Source: an uncultured Alistipes sp. (GTDB lineage Bacteria > Bacteroidota > Bacteroidia > Bacteroidales > Rikenellaceae). From it: a stretch of DNA of 64,000 nucleotides. This document shows, in pieces, positions 42,577 through 52,900 of this stretch. The notes under the pieces are model-generated. The model worked only from the letters and a program-made list of their open reading frames with translations. It ran no database searches and was not told where the DNA came from. Location of the stretch: assembly GCA_944320685.1 (NCBI GenBank), contig CALUIK010000001.1, forward strand, positions 186,001-250,000, read 5' to 3'. The translations under genes were made by a program, and so were the position numbers. How positions within the stretch are numbered: position 1 is the stretch's first letter; each line of letters starts with the position of its first letter.

Positions 42577-43896
42577 TTACGCTTTCCAATACTTTGCGAT
42601 AAGGTCGGCCTTGATGGCCACCTCCTCCTTCGAGAAGTACTCGGCAAAGAGGCGCCATGCCGTGTCGAGCATACTCTCGATCTCGATGTTCACGTCGATC
42701 GAAAGCAGTTTCTCCGAGTAGTCGTGCGCGAATTTCAACGCACGCTCGTCGTAGTCCGACAGGTCAAAACCGTTCTCGAGTTTGGTCTTGGCATTGGCCG
42801 CATCGGCGTAGAGGCGCACACAGGCGTTCATCACCTGCGCATGGTCCTCGCGCGTCTTCTTGCCTATTACCAGCTGCTTGAGTCGCGACAGCGAGCGGAA
42901 CGGGTCGACGATGACCTTTCCCGTATCCGAGTCGTTGCGCAGGAAGAGCTGGCCTTCCGTAATGTAACCCGTGTTGTCGGGCACGGCGTGCGTGATGTCG
43001 CCGCCCGAGAGCGTCGTAACGGCGATGATGGTGATTGAGCCGCCATTGGGCAGCTGCACGGCCTTCTCGTATATCTTCGCGAGGTCCGAATAGAGCGAAC
43101 CGGGCATCGAATCCTTCGACGGGATCTGGTCCATACGGTTCGACACAATGGCCAGCGCATCGGCGTAGAGCGTCATGTCGGTGAGCAGCACCAGAACCTT
43201 CTCGCCCTTGTCCACGGCGAAATATTCGGCCGCCGTCAGCGCCATGTCGGGAACGAGCAGTCGCTCCACCGGCGGGTTGTCCGTAGTGTTGACGAACGAG
43301 ACGATGCGGTCCAACGCACCGGCGTTCTCGAAAACCTGCTTGAAGTAGAGGAAATCGTCGTTCGTCAGTCCCATGCCGCCCAGAATGATCTTGTCGGCCT
43401 TGGCGCGCAGCGCCACGTTTGCCATGACGGCGTTATACGGCTGGTCGGGGTCGGCGAAGAAGGGTATCTTCTGTCCCGACACGATGGTGTTGTTGAGGTC
43501 GATGCCGGCAATACCCGTAGCGATCAGCTCCGAGGGCTGCTTGCGCTTGAAAGGGTTGACCGTGGGGCCGCCGATCTCGCGCTCCTCGCCCTCGATGGGC
43601 TCGCCTCCCTCCAGAGGCTCGCCGTAGGCATTGAAGAAGCGCCCCGCCAGAGCGTCCGATACGCGCAGTTTGGGCGAACTGCCATGGAAGACTACCTCCG
43701 AATCGGTAGCCAGCCCCTCCGTACCGGCGAACACCTGCAACGTGACATTGTCGCCCATGATCTTCACCACCTGCGCCAGCTTGCCGCCGACGGTGGCCAG
43801 TTCGTCGTTGCCCACGCCCGTGGCGCGCAGCGTGATGGTGGCCTTGGTGATATTGTCTATCTTGGTATATACTTTCTGAAATGCTCGTGTTGTCAT
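42577..43896 (-). CDS. ntpB: V-type ATPase subunit B
   Basis: Subunit B is the non-catalytic head subunit that alternates with A. The 439-residue protein shows the family strings GRFFNAYGEPLEGGEPI, RKQPSELIATGIAGIDLNNT, GQKIPFFADPDQPYN, LLTDMTLYADALAIVSNRM and GSLYSDLAKIYEKA. As in the family, it has no proper Walker A loop. It follows ntpA by 8 nt. Confidence 0.95.
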   Translation of the reverse strand: MTTRAFQKVYTKIDNITKATITLRATGVGNDELATVGGKLAQVVKIMGDNVTLQVFAGTEGLATDSEVVFHGSSPKLRVSDALAGRFFNAYGEPLEGGEPIEGEEREIGGPTVNPFKRKQPSELIATGIAGIDLNNTIVSGQKIPFFADPDQPYNAVMANVALRAKADKIILGGMGLTNDDFLYFKQVFENAGALDRIVSFVNTTDNPPVERLLVPDMALTAAEYFAVDKGEKVLVLLTDMTLYADALAIVSNRMDQIPSKDSMPGSLYSDLAKIYEKAVQLPNGGSITIIAVTTLSGGDITHAVPDNTGYITEGQLFLRNDSDTGKVIVDPFRSLSRLKQLVIGKKTREDHAQVMNACVRLYADAANAKTKLENGFDLSDYDERALKFAHDYSEKLLSIDVNIEIESMLDTAWRLFAEYFSKEEVAIKADLIAKYWKA

Positions 43897-43904
43897 AGCT
43901 GCCC

Positions 43905-45662
43905 TTATTTTGAGAGTTTTCCGTTAACGTACTCCTCGACCTGACGTTTGTAGTCGAGGAACTTTTCGCTCTGCCACTCCGAATAGTTCATCTGGCGGAA
44001 GAGGTTTATAAGGCCCTTGAAATACTGCGAGCAGGACTCGAAATCCTGAAAATCGAAGTCCTTGCGGCAGATGTCGAGCACCATCTCGTACATCATCTTC
44101 TGGCGCTCGATCGGGCAGTTGGCATCTATGTCGTCGAAGGCGTCCTGCTGCAGGATCACGAAGTCGAGCAGTTCGCTCTTCCAGAAACGCTCGTGATACG
44201 ATACGGGCACGCCGTCGTCGCCGAGGATGTTGATCTGGTCGTTCGCCTCCTTGCCTCGCTGCACGATGGTCTTGCCTTCGTACACCATGTCCACCCAACT
44301 CTTGCCGATGTGGCTGTCGAGGTACTCGCGCACCTCGGGATACTCGAGGTACTTCGAGTACGACTCCAACGGGTCGATGGCGGGATAGCGCTTCGAGTCG
44401 GCACGGCCCTGCGACAGGGCATAGAAGCAACGGGCAGCCTTCTTCGTCGACTCGGTCACGGGCTCTTTGAGGTTACCGCCCGCAGGCGATACCGTACCGA
44501 GGAAGGTCACCGATCCCGTCTGACCGTTGTTGAGCTTCACGAGGCCCGCACGGGCGTAGAAGTTGGAGATGATGGCCGAGAGATCCATCGGGAAAGCGTC
44601 CTGACCGGGCAACTCCTCCAGACGGTTCGAGATCTCGCGCAAGGCCTGCGCCCAGCGCGACGTCGAGTCGGCCATCACCAGTACCTTGAGCCCCATCGAA
44701 CGGTAATACTCGCCGATGGTCATACCCGTATATACCGACGCCTCACGCGCCGCAACCGGCATGTTCGACGTGTTGCAAATGATGATCGTACGCTCCATGA
44801 GCTTGTGTCCGGTGCGGGGGTCGACCAGCTCGGGAAACTCGGCGAAGATCTCCACCACCTCGTTGGCGCGCTCGCCGCACGCCACCATGATGATGACGTC
44901 GGCATCGGCCTGCTTCGATATGGCGTGCTGCAACACCGTCTTGCCGGCACCGAACGGACCCGGGATGAAGCCCGTGCCACCCTCGGCCATGGGGTTGAAG
45001 GTGTCGATGGCGCGCACGCCCGTCTCCATCACGCGCGACGGACGCGGTTTCTCGGCATAGCAGCGTATGGCCTGCTTCACGGGCCACTTCTGCACCATCG
45101 TTATGTTGTAGTCGTTGCCGTCGGCATCCGTAACCACCGCCACCGTATCGGTGACCTTGTACTCTCCGGCCGCGGCGACACTCTTTACCGTATAGTTGCC
45201 CTGCATGACGAAAGGCACCATGATCTTATGGTCGACCCACTGCTCCTTGACGCGGCCCAGCCACGCTCCGGCCGTCACCTTGTCACCGGCCTCGGCTATG
45301 GGTGAAAATTCCCACTTGCGCTCGAAATCGACGGGGTCGGTGATCGAGCCTCGCGAGATGAAGAGCCCGTCCATCTTCTCCAGATCGTTCTGAAGGCCGT
45401 CGTAATTGCGCGACAGCAGGCCCGGCGCCAGCGTCGCCTCAAGCATGTGGCCCATGAACTCAACCTTGTCGCCGATCTTCAGGCCGCGGGTGCTGTCGTA
45501 CACCTGTACGTAGGCGTCGTCGCCTATGACCTTGATGACCTCGGCCATCATACGGGTCTCGCCGCAGTAGACGTAGCATATCTCGTTCTGCCCCACCGCG
45601 CCGTCGGCCTTAACGATCACGATGTTGGAGATGATCCCGTTTACATGTCCCAATGTTTTCAT
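43905..45662 (-). CDS. ntpA: V-type ATPase catalytic subunit A
   Basis: Subunit A hydrolyses ATP. The 585-residue protein has the N-terminal barrel, the family-specific non-homologous insert (about residues 110-190), and the P-loop GPFGAGKTVLQHAIS in the nucleotide-binding domain with the catalytic glutamate in IIMVACGERANEVVE. Later strings are ADSTSRWAQALREISNRLEE and GSVTFLGTVSPAGGNL. It is transcribed after the DUF2764 gene, 11 nt away. Confidence 0.96.
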   Translation of the reverse strand: MKTLGHVNGIISNIVIVKADGAVGQNEICYVYCGETRMMAEVIKVIGDDAYVQVYDSTRGLKIGDKVEFMGHMLEATLAPGLLSRNYDGLQNDLEKMDGLFISRGSITDPVDFERKWEFSPIAEAGDKVTAGAWLGRVKEQWVDHKIMVPFVMQGNYTVKSVAAAGEYKVTDTVAVVTDADGNDYNITMVQKWPVKQAIRCYAEKPRPSRVMETGVRAIDTFNPMAEGGTGFIPGPFGAGKTVLQHAISKQADADVIIMVACGERANEVVEIFAEFPELVDPRTGHKLMERTIIICNTSNMPVAAREASVYTGMTIGEYYRSMGLKVLVMADSTSRWAQALREISNRLEELPGQDAFPMDLSAIISNFYARAGLVKLNNGQTGSVTFLGTVSPAGGNLKEPVTESTKKAARCFYALSQGRADSKRYPAIDPLESYSKYLEYPEVREYLDSHIGKSWVDMVYEGKTIVQRGKEANDQINILGDDGVPVSYHERFWKSELLDFVILQQDAFDDIDANCPIERQKMMYEMVLDICRKDFDFQDFESCSQYFKGLINLFRQMNYSEWQSEKFLDYKRQVEEYVNGKLSK

Positions 45663-45673
45663 CTATATCTTTT

Positions 45674-46507
45674 TTATTGTTTATTTATCAAATCCTTGCC
45701 GTCGAGTTCGGCCATCAGGCGCTCGAATATCTCGCGGCCCCGTTTGGGATCGAGCACGCTCCAGCGCGCCACGATGTTGATCTTCACCAGATACGACAGC
45801 ACGGCGCCTATGTTGAAGTAGTCGAAGGCGGCCAGTTCGCCCGCCATATCCCAGCGCACCATATCGATCTTGCGCTCCTTCTCCAGCATGTTGGCCTCGT
45901 CGTTGACGGCGGCGATCACGGCGTCGATATACTGCAGCTCGCCGCGCAGCCCGAAGTCGGCCGACGACGAACGCTGCAACTGCTCGACCACGTCGCCCCC
46001 GCCCACAGTGACGCTGTCGACGGGACGCTGCGCGGCACGCGCCGCCAACGCCGCAGTGACGTTGCGCAGCGTACGGTCGAACTCCGACCACTCGCGCAGG
46101 AAACGGCACGACGACCGCTCGCACGTACGGTAGTATGCGGCAAAGAGAGCGTTCTCGAAACCGTGTGTGAGGTCCACCTCCTCGGCATCCTCTCCCTCGG
46201 GGTCGGCAAAGGCGCGGATCACCTGCGCCACGGCATCGGGCAGGCCCTCGGGCGACTTCAACGCTCCGGCGACCTCCTCCTGCGTAAGGTTGCCCAGAGG
46301 GTTGTACGCCGCGCGGCCGCTGCGCGCAGCGGCGATGTTCTCGCAGTCGTAGTATCCGTAGAGCAGGCGCACGGCCGCCGCATCGCGCGGCGAAAGCTCC
46401 TCAAGGATCTCGCCGACGATCTGCGCGGCGTCGAATCCCTTGGTGTCGGAGTCCGGAGTATACTCTTTCAGGCCGGATACAAGACAATAATAATTCTTTT
46501 CGAACAT
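45674..46507 (-). CDS. DUF2764 family protein of the V-ATPase operon
   Basis: This 277-residue helical soluble protein begins MFEKNYYCLVSGLKEYTPDS and belongs to the DUF2764 family, which in Bacteroidota operons occupies the slot between the E and A genes. No membrane segment or enzymatic motif is seen. The position suggests a V-ATPase structural role, perhaps in the place of the C/d subunit that connects the shaft to the rotor and is otherwise missing here. That substitution is inference. It is separated from ntpE by 5 nt. Confidence 0.85.
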   Translation of the reverse strand: MFEKNYYCLVSGLKEYTPDSDTKGFDAAQIVGEILEELSPRDAAAVRLLYGYYDCENIAAARSGRAAYNPLGNLTQEEVAGALKSPEGLPDAVAQVIRAFADPEGEDAEEVDLTHGFENALFAAYYRTCERSSCRFLREWSEFDRTLRNVTAALAARAAQRPVDSVTVGGGDVVEQLQRSSSADFGLRGELQYIDAVIAAVNDEANMLEKERKIDMVRWDMAGELAAFDYFNIGAVLSYLVKINIVARWSVLDPKRGREIFERLMAELDGKDLINKQ

Positions 46508-46512
46508 GGGTG

Positions 46513-47124
46513 TCAGGCCTTAAACAGCAAATCCGAAACTTTCTCGCGCAGGTAGCCGCCCAGCAGGGCCTCGAAACTCTCGTCCGAGAACGATATGTAG
46601 TATCCGCCGTTCTTCTCCCCGACCTTGAAACCGCTCTTCACCTCGGGCGAGTAACCGACCTCTATGCCTTCGGCCAGCAGGGCCTTGGCGCTTGCGGCGA
46701 CAGCCTTGTCGAGTTCCTTCTTCTGCGCCTCGGGCAGCAGGGCGGCGAGTTCCGCCTTCGCGCCGTTGTTCCAGTTCCTCGCTACGGCCAGCAGCATCTC
46801 CTTGATGAAGGCGGCGTCGAGATTGGCGGCCTTGACACCCGCCTCGGTGCTCTTGGCCACGATCATGGTCTCGATCTCCGACTTGATCTTGGCTTTGGCC
46901 TGGCGTCCCGCCAGCGCGATTTCGGTCATGGCGTTCTTCTCGGTATCTTCGGCCTTATGACGCGCCTGCTCCAAAATCTTCTCGGCCTCGGCGCGGGCGT
47001 CGGCCACGATCTTCTCCGCTTGGCTCTTGGCCTCGGCTACAAGGCTGTCGGCCTCGGCGCGGCCCTTCTCCAGACCCTCCTGATAGAGTTTGTCGGTCAA
47101 CTCCTGAAGTTTCGTATTTCCCAT
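46513..47124 (-). CDS. ntpE: V-type ATPase subunit E (peripheral stalk)
   Basis: Subunit E forms the peripheral stalk that keeps the head from turning. The 203-residue protein has a long alanine/glutamate/lysine-rich coiled coil (about residues 20-90, with heptad-like EKGRAEADSLVAEAKSQAEK) and a compact C-terminal domain. The usual partner of E, a separate subunit G/H, is not found. It is the first gene of the operon, 48 nt from a near-perfect promoter. Confidence 0.9.
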   Translation of the reverse strand: MGNTKLQELTDKLYQEGLEKGRAEADSLVAEAKSQAEKIVADARAEAEKILEQARHKAEDTEKNAMTEIALAGRQAKAKIKSEIETMIVAKSTEAGVKAANLDAAFIKEMLLAVARNWNNGAKAELAALLPEAQKKELDKAVAASAKALLAEGIEVGYSPEVKSGFKVGEKNGGYYISFSDESFEALLGGYLREKVSDLLFKA

Positions 47125-47171
47125 GGCTTTTATGTTTTAATTTACACTATATTCTAATCGGAATATATACG

Positions 47172-47202
47172 CAAAAATACAATAAATCTAATCTCCGTCA
47201 AA
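47172..47202 (-). promoter_or_regulatory. V-ATPase operon promoter (near-perfect)
   Basis: On the minus strand, TTTG (47199-47202), exactly 19 nt of spacer and TATTTTTG (47172-47179) match the Bacteroidota promoter consensus TTTG-N19-TAnnTTTG. It lies about 48 nt upstream of ntpE. Confidence 0.75.
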
Positions 47203-47352
47203 ATTTAATTATATTTTTTAAGATCGTCTTCCGACCTTTTTACAACCCGCAAACGTACGCTCCTGCCCTTTTCGCACCCCTCGGCGACAATAGGGATAAT
47301 ATCGCCTACCCCTCGGCGAACGCCTCTGCCGCAATATCATAGTTGCCGTCAT

Positions 47353-47383
47353 TTTGTTTTTTGCGTTCCAACACCTATCTTTG
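47353..47383 (+). promoter_or_regulatory. GH16 gene promoter (near-perfect)
   Basis: TTTG (47353-47356), exactly 19 nt of spacer and TATCTTTG (47376-47383) match the Bacteroidota promoter consensus. The GH16 ATG is 45 nt downstream. Confidence 0.75.
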
Positions 47384-47427
47384 TTACCCAACATTTCACG
47401 CCAACCTGCGTTATAATTTATCGTACC

Positions 47428-48270
47428 ATGAGAAGAATCGCCGCACTGTTCCCCATTCTGCTGCTGGCACTCGCCGCAGCCCCGGCGCAGGCACAGGAGC
47501 CGTCACCCGCGCCGCAAAACGAAGAACGCACCGCCAACCCGCGCCGCGCACACAAAGGCTGGCGTCTGGTTTGGGCCGACGAGTTCGAAGGCGAACGCCT
47601 CGACACCGCCTCGTGGAGCCGCTGCGCCGCAGGCGATGCCGACTGGATGCGCCACATGTCGCCCATAGACTCACTCTGCCGCGTCGAAAACGGCACGCTC
47701 CGGCTCTATGGCATCCGTGCCCCCGAAGGCACGGACGACGGCCGCCCGTGCCTCACTGGCGGCGTCGACAGCAAGGGCAAGAGATCGATACCGGCACCCG
47801 CACGCATAGACGTACGGGCCCGATTCGACTGCGCACAGGGATTCTGGCCCGCAATCTGGCTCATGCCCGACAGCGAGATAGGATGGCCCCGAGGCGGCGA
47901 AATAGACATAATGGAACACCTCAACTTCGACCGCATAGCATACCAGACGGTCCACACGCCCGCCACGCTGCGCGGCGACAACCGTTTCCCACCCAACAGC
48001 GGCACGTCGCCCATCGACCCCGAGGCATTCAACACCTACTCGGTGATATTCACCGAACACAGCATACAGTTCCTCATCAACGACCGCCCGACGCACTCAT
48101 ATCCGCGCCTGCGGCCCGACCGCGAAGAGCAGTTCCCGTTCAAGGACCATCCCTTCTACGTCATACTGTCGGCGCAGCTCGGAGGCTCGTGGGTCGGAGA
48201 GATCGACCTCGGCCAGCTGCCCGTCATGATGGAGATCGACTACGTACGTCTCTACGAGAAGCGGCATTAG
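47428..48270 (+). CDS. Secreted GH16 family glycoside hydrolase
   Basis: This 280-residue protein has a cleavable signal peptide (MRRIAALFPILLLALAAAPA, probable cleavage after AQA) and a GH16 jelly-roll domain. Retaining GH16 enzymes cut beta-1,3- or beta-1,3-1,4-glucans, galactans and related polymers. The catalytic E-x-D-x-x-E motif is GGEIDIMEH, with RARFDCAQGFWPAIWLMP ahead of it and FYVILSAQLGGSW after. Substrate cannot be assigned; the laminarinase/lichenase branch is plausible. It stands alone with its own promoter and terminator, and has no SusCD pair. Confidence 0.92.
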   Translation: MRRIAALFPILLLALAAAPAQAQEPSPAPQNEERTANPRRAHKGWRLVWADEFEGERLDTASWSRCAAGDADWMRHMSPIDSLCRVENGTLRLYGIRAPEGTDDGRPCLTGGVDSKGKRSIPAPARIDVRARFDCAQGFWPAIWLMPDSEIGWPRGGEIDIMEHLNFDRIAYQTVHTPATLRGDNRFPPNSGTSPIDPEAFNTYSVIFTEHSIQFLINDRPTHSYPRLRPDREEQFPFKDHPFYVILSAQLGGSWVGEIDLGQLPVMMEIDYVRLYEKRH

Positions 48271-48296
48271 ACAGCGTACGCAATCGCGGACAACAC

Positions 48297-48336
48297 ATGG
48301 GCGGGGTGCGATCTATACGGATCGCACCCCGCCCAT
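48297..48336. terminator. Bidirectional terminator between GH16 and DUF4301
   Basis: A perfect 17-bp stem is formed by 48297-48313 and 48320-48336 around the loop TATACG. Arms begin ATGGGCGGGG and end CCCCGCCCAT. It separates the convergent GH16 and DUF4301 genes. Confidence 0.8.
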
Positions 48337-48355
48337 ATTCCTGCGCCGCCCGCGG

Positions 48356-49801
48356 CTATTCCGTCTGGTGTTCGGGACGCAGCAGATCGGTAACCACCTT
48401 CACCGGAGAGAATGTCGTCACGGGGACCTCCACGAAGACCGTATTCCAGTCCGACATGGCACCGTTCCACAGCCCCGGCAGCTCCTGTGCCCGAAGCTCC
48501 CGCCCGAAACTCGACTTCGACGAGATGAATCCCGTAGCGGGGTCGGTGTACTGCGTGAGGTCGAACTTCTCGCCGCGCGAGTTGCGCACACCGCACACTA
48601 TGTCCACGGGATTGAAATATGTGGCCGTTCGCATCACGTCGCGCTCTTCGGGTGCGATCTGGCTCGGCTCGGCTATCTGCAGCGACTCTATGCCGTCGCG
48701 TCCCGCAACCCAGAACGGGCCTCCCCCCGGCTCGCCCTCGTTGCGCACCATGCCGCACACGCGCATGGGACGGTCGAGGATACGCTTGAGCATCGCCGAA
48801 CTGTAATTCTCGGGCAGCTTCACACACAGGCGCCGCTCGATGAAGTCGGCGATGGGCGACAGGTCGACGCCCCCGACCTCCAGAGCCTGAAGGTAGTCGA
48901 ACGCCTGCGCCTGAAGCATGAGCAGCACGCCCGCCAGCGCCTTCTTGTATGTCACCGTATCGCCGCGGCGGGCATCGGTGGTAACGTTGTCGATATTCTT
49001 TACAAAAATTATGTCGGCCTCTATGTCGTTCAGGTTCTCTATCAGAGCGCCGTGCCCTGCGGGACGGAAGAGCAGCCCGCCGCTGTCGGTGCGGAAGGGT
49101 GTGTTGTCGGGGTTCACGGCTATGGTGTCTGTCGAAGGCTTCTGCACCGAGAACGAGACATCGTACTTGACGCCGAAGCGCTCCTCGTAATATGGCTGCG
49201 TCGCCCCCAGCACATCCCAGAAACCGCCCATGTGCTCGGCCGAAACCGTAAAGTGTATATGCACCTCGTCCCCCGTACGGGCATACATGGCGCCCTCGAC
49301 CAGATGCTCCTCGACAGCCTTTCGACAGCCGTCGGTGTAGGCATGGAACGTTACAAGCCCCTTTGGCTTGTGCCCGTATGCCAGCCCCGTCTCTATGATC
49401 GAGGCGATGATCTCCCGTTCGGACGCATCCTTGGGAAGCACATCCTGCAACTCCCCGTAAAAGGCGAAGCGCGGCAGGTTCTCCAGAACCGTATCCACAC
49501 CCTTGCCGCGGCGCCCGTCGTTCACGAACTCGAACAGTTCCTTGAACATACGCGTCGCCGCGCCCGATGCGGGGACGAACTTCACCACCCGCAGGGCGTC
49601 GGCCGCAGTCTCGTAACGCGCCACCGCACGACGTAACCCATCCTCGTCGAGCACACGCACTCCGTCGCCCTCCGACGCCGCCCGCACGATCTTCAGGTAA
49701 GGAAACCCGTTGCGGAAATTCTCTATCTGGCGCTCCACCGCCTGCAACGTAAGGCCGTGTCGCTCAATCTGCGACAAATCCTCTCTGCTGAACATATCCA
49801 T
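48356..49801 (-). CDS. DUF4301 family protein
   Basis: This 481-residue cytoplasmic protein belongs to DUF4301, widespread in Bacteroidota and of unknown function. It contains VKFVPASGAATRMFKELFEF near residue 70-90, which resembles the loop of nucleotidyltransferase-like folds, GLVTFHAYTDGCRKAVEEH, and a C-terminal half with LLFRPAGHGALIENLND, FVKNIDNVTT and NPVDIVCGVRNSRGEKFDL. A sugar-nucleotide role is possible, but I see no proof. It is monocistronic, with its own promoter overlapping that of the divergent protease gene. Confidence 0.85.
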   Translation of the reverse strand: MDMFSREDLSQIERHGLTLQAVERQIENFRNGFPYLKIVRAASEGDGVRVLDEDGLRRAVARYETAADALRVVKFVPASGAATRMFKELFEFVNDGRRGKGVDTVLENLPRFAFYGELQDVLPKDASEREIIASIIETGLAYGHKPKGLVTFHAYTDGCRKAVEEHLVEGAMYARTGDEVHIHFTVSAEHMGGFWDVLGATQPYYEERFGVKYDVSFSVQKPSTDTIAVNPDNTPFRTDSGGLLFRPAGHGALIENLNDIEADIIFVKNIDNVTTDARRGDTVTYKKALAGVLLMLQAQAFDYLQALEVGGVDLSPIADFIERRLCVKLPENYSSAMLKRILDRPMRVCGMVRNEGEPGGGPFWVAGRDGIESLQIAEPSQIAPEERDVMRTATYFNPVDIVCGVRNSRGEKFDLTQYTDPATGFISSKSSFGRELRAQELPGLWNGAMSDWNTVFVEVPVTTFSPVKVVTDLLRPEHQTE

Positions 49802-49836
49802 ATCTCTCTCTTTAATCTGTCAAATCAAAAACCGTT

Positions 49837-49864
49837 CAAATTTACGAAATTATTTCTAACTTTG
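49837..49864. promoter_or_regulatory. Divergent -7 elements for DUF4301 and the S41 protease
   Basis: Minus-strand TAAATTTG (49837-49844) serves DUF4301 (ATG 49801) and plus-strand TAACTTTG (49857-49864) serves the protease (ATG 49922). Both match TAnnTTTG. The two promoters overlap, so polymerase binding may be mutually exclusive. Confidence 0.5.
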
Positions 49865-49921
49865 TCGGAAATGCGGATATTAATACACCGCCTCCGGAAA
49901 ATCAGCAGATTCGCACGACAC

Positions 49922-52900
49922 ATGAAAAAACTACTCCTCGCAATTCCTGCCGTCATGTTCGCCGCACTGTGCGGCGCTTCGCCGCTGTGGATGCGCTACC
50001 CCGCCATCTCGCCCGACGGACGGCAGATAGCCTTCACGTACAAAGGCGACATATACGTGGTCGACGCCGCTGGCGGCACCGCACGGCGCCTCACGGCCGA
50101 GAGCGGCTACAACTACGCACCAGTCTGGTCGCCGGATTCGGAACATATAGCCTATGCCGGCGACCGTTACGGCAACTTCGACATATTCCTCATCGCCGCA
50201 GCGGGAGGACAGCCCGTGCGCCTGACCACCCATTCTGCCGCCGAGAAACCCTACGCCTTCACCCCCGACGGGAAACAGATATACTACGGGGCGCACATAT
50301 GGGACCCCGCCCCGAGCGCACTCTTCCCCACGGGGTCGATGACCGAACTATACGCCGTCGCCGTGACGGGCGGACGCCCCGTGCAGGTGCTTGCCACGCC
50401 CGCCGAGGCCATATCGTTCGCCCCCGACGGCAAATCCTTCCTCTATCAGGACCGCAAGGGCGGCGAGAACATCTGGCGCAAGCACCACACATCGTCCATA
50501 ACGCGCGACATTTGGTATTATGACGCCTCGACCGGACGCCACGCCAACCTCACGGCCCGCGCCGGAGAAGACCGCAACCCACGATACTCGAAGGACGGCA
50601 AGACGGTGTACATGCTGAGCGAGCGCGGCGGCACGTTCAACGTATGGTCGTTCCCGACCGACGATCCCTCGGCGGCGCGTCAGGTTACCGACTTCAAGAC
50701 CCACCCCGTGCGATTCCTCACGGTGGCCGACAACGGCACCCTCTGCTACGGCTACAATGGACAGATATACACGCAGGCGGCCGGAGGGCGCCCGCAGCAG
50801 CTCAAGGTCGAGGTCGTATCGACAGACCCTGCCGACAAGGTCACGCGCATAGGTGTCGGCGGCGGATACAACGCCACCGTCTCGCCCGATGGCAAGCAGG
50901 TGGCATTCGTCGCCCGCGGCGACATCTTCGTCACCTCTGTCGACTACACCACCACAAAGCAGATCACCTCGACGCCGCAGTCGGAGGCAGCCCCCGACTT
51001 CGCCCCCGACAACCGTTCGATGGTATATGCCTCGGAGCGTGACGGCTACTGGCGCATCTACACGGCAAAGATAGCCCGCGACGAGGATCCCAACTTCCCC
51101 AACGCCACGCTCATCGACGAAGAGCCCCTCTTCAAGGACGACGGCATCGAGCGCACATGCCCGAAATACTCGCCCGACGGAAAACGCGTGGCCTACTTCG
51201 AGGGCCGCAGCCGGCTTATGGTCAAGGATCTGAACACGGGCAAAGTGCATCAGGTCACCGACGGCAGCTGCCAATACTCCACCGACGGCAATATCGACTA
51301 CGCATGGTCGCCCGACGGACGGTGGTTCGCCATAAACTACATAGGCAACCGCCACGATCCCTATTCGGACATAGGCCTCGTAAGCGCCGAGGGAGGAGAG
51401 ATCACGAACCTCACCAATACGGGATATTTCGACTTGTCGCCGCAGTGGGTGATGGACGGCAACGCAATCCTCTTCGAGTCGGACCGATACGGCATGCGCA
51501 GCCACGCGTCGTGGGGATCGCTTTCGGACGTGATGATCATATTCCTCAACCGCAAGGCCTACGAGATATACCGTATGAACAAGGAGGAGTACGAAATATA
51601 TCAGGATGCCGAGAAGCGTGCCGAGGAGGAGAAGAAGAAGAAAGCCGAGACCGAAGACAAAGATGGCAAAGACAAAGACAAGGATAAGAATAAGGACAAT
51701 AAGGCCGAAAAGGCCGATTCCGACAAAGGTCCGGAACCGATCGTAGTCGAGCTGGACGGTATTGAGGACCGCACGGTGCGCCTGACACCCGCCTCGTCGT
51801 CGCTCAGCGGCTTCACCGTCGACAAGGAGGGCGGGACGCTCTACTACCTCTGCGCCTACGAGGGCGGCTACGACCTTTGGAAAATGGAGCTGCGCGACCG
51901 CGGCAGCAACTCGATCATGCGCAAGGGCAGCGGCAGCGGCGCCCTCGTATGGGACGCAAAGAAGGAGAACATGTTCCTGCTCGGCGGACGCATGCTGCGT
52001 TTCAAGGGCGGCAGCGGCTCGGGCGACAACATCTCGGCATCGGGCGAGATGCTGCTCGACACCGACGCCGAACGCGAATACATGTTCGACCGTATCTACC
52101 GTCAGGAGAAGAGCCGCTTCTATACCGAGGATATGCACGGGGTGGATTGGGAGGCGCTGCGCGACAACTACCGCCAGTTCCTGCCCGACATTGACAACAA
52201 CTACGATTTCGCCGAGATGGCCAGCGAATGGCTCGGCGAATTGAATGTATCGCATACGGGATGCAGCTACTCGCGTCCGTCGGACGCCAGCGGCGACGCA
52301 ACGGCCGACCTCGGGCTGATCTTCGACACGGCGCACGAGGGCGACGGCCTGCTCATAGCCGAGGTTGTGGCGCAGGGGCCCTTCGACAAGTCCTCATCGC
52401 AAGTGCGTGCGGGCGACATCATAGAGAAGATCGACGGGCGGCCTATCGCCGCGGGCGAGGATTACTTCCCGCTTCTGAACCGCAGGGCCGGCCGCCGCAC
52501 CCTTGTCTCGATTTACCGCCCCGCGGACGGCAGCCGCTGGGACGAGACTGCCGTACCCATATCGCAGTCGCGCCTCTCGCAACTGCTCTACAAACGCTGG
52601 GTAAAGCAGCGCGCCGCCGACGTGGAGCGCCTCTCGGGAGGACGCCTCGGGTATGTACACATAAAGTCTATGGGAGATGAGAGTTTCCGCACCGTATATG
52701 CCGAAATACTCGGCCGCTACAACCAGTGCGACGGCATCGTCATCGACACCCGCTTCAACGGCGGCGGACGCCTGCACGAGGATGTGGAGGTGCTATTCAG
52801 CGGCGAGAAATACCTCACGCAGGTAATCCGCGGCAAGGAGGCGTGCGACATGCCCAGCCGCCGCTGGAACAAACCCTCGATAATGATAACGTGCGAGGCC

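Larger units (their letters stand above)
47125..47427. other. 303-bp divergent gap between V-ATPase and GH16
   Basis: This gap contains the ntpE promoter (47172-47202) and the GH16 promoter (47353-47383). The AT-rich middle (about 47190-47260) has no gene or strong hairpin that I can support. Confidence 0.6.

Noticed and set aside
50348-52336. Long minus-strand open frame opposite the S41 protease
   Set aside because: Antisense shadow with no domain; the hydrophobic stretch derives from the Lys/Asp linker codons read on the other strand.
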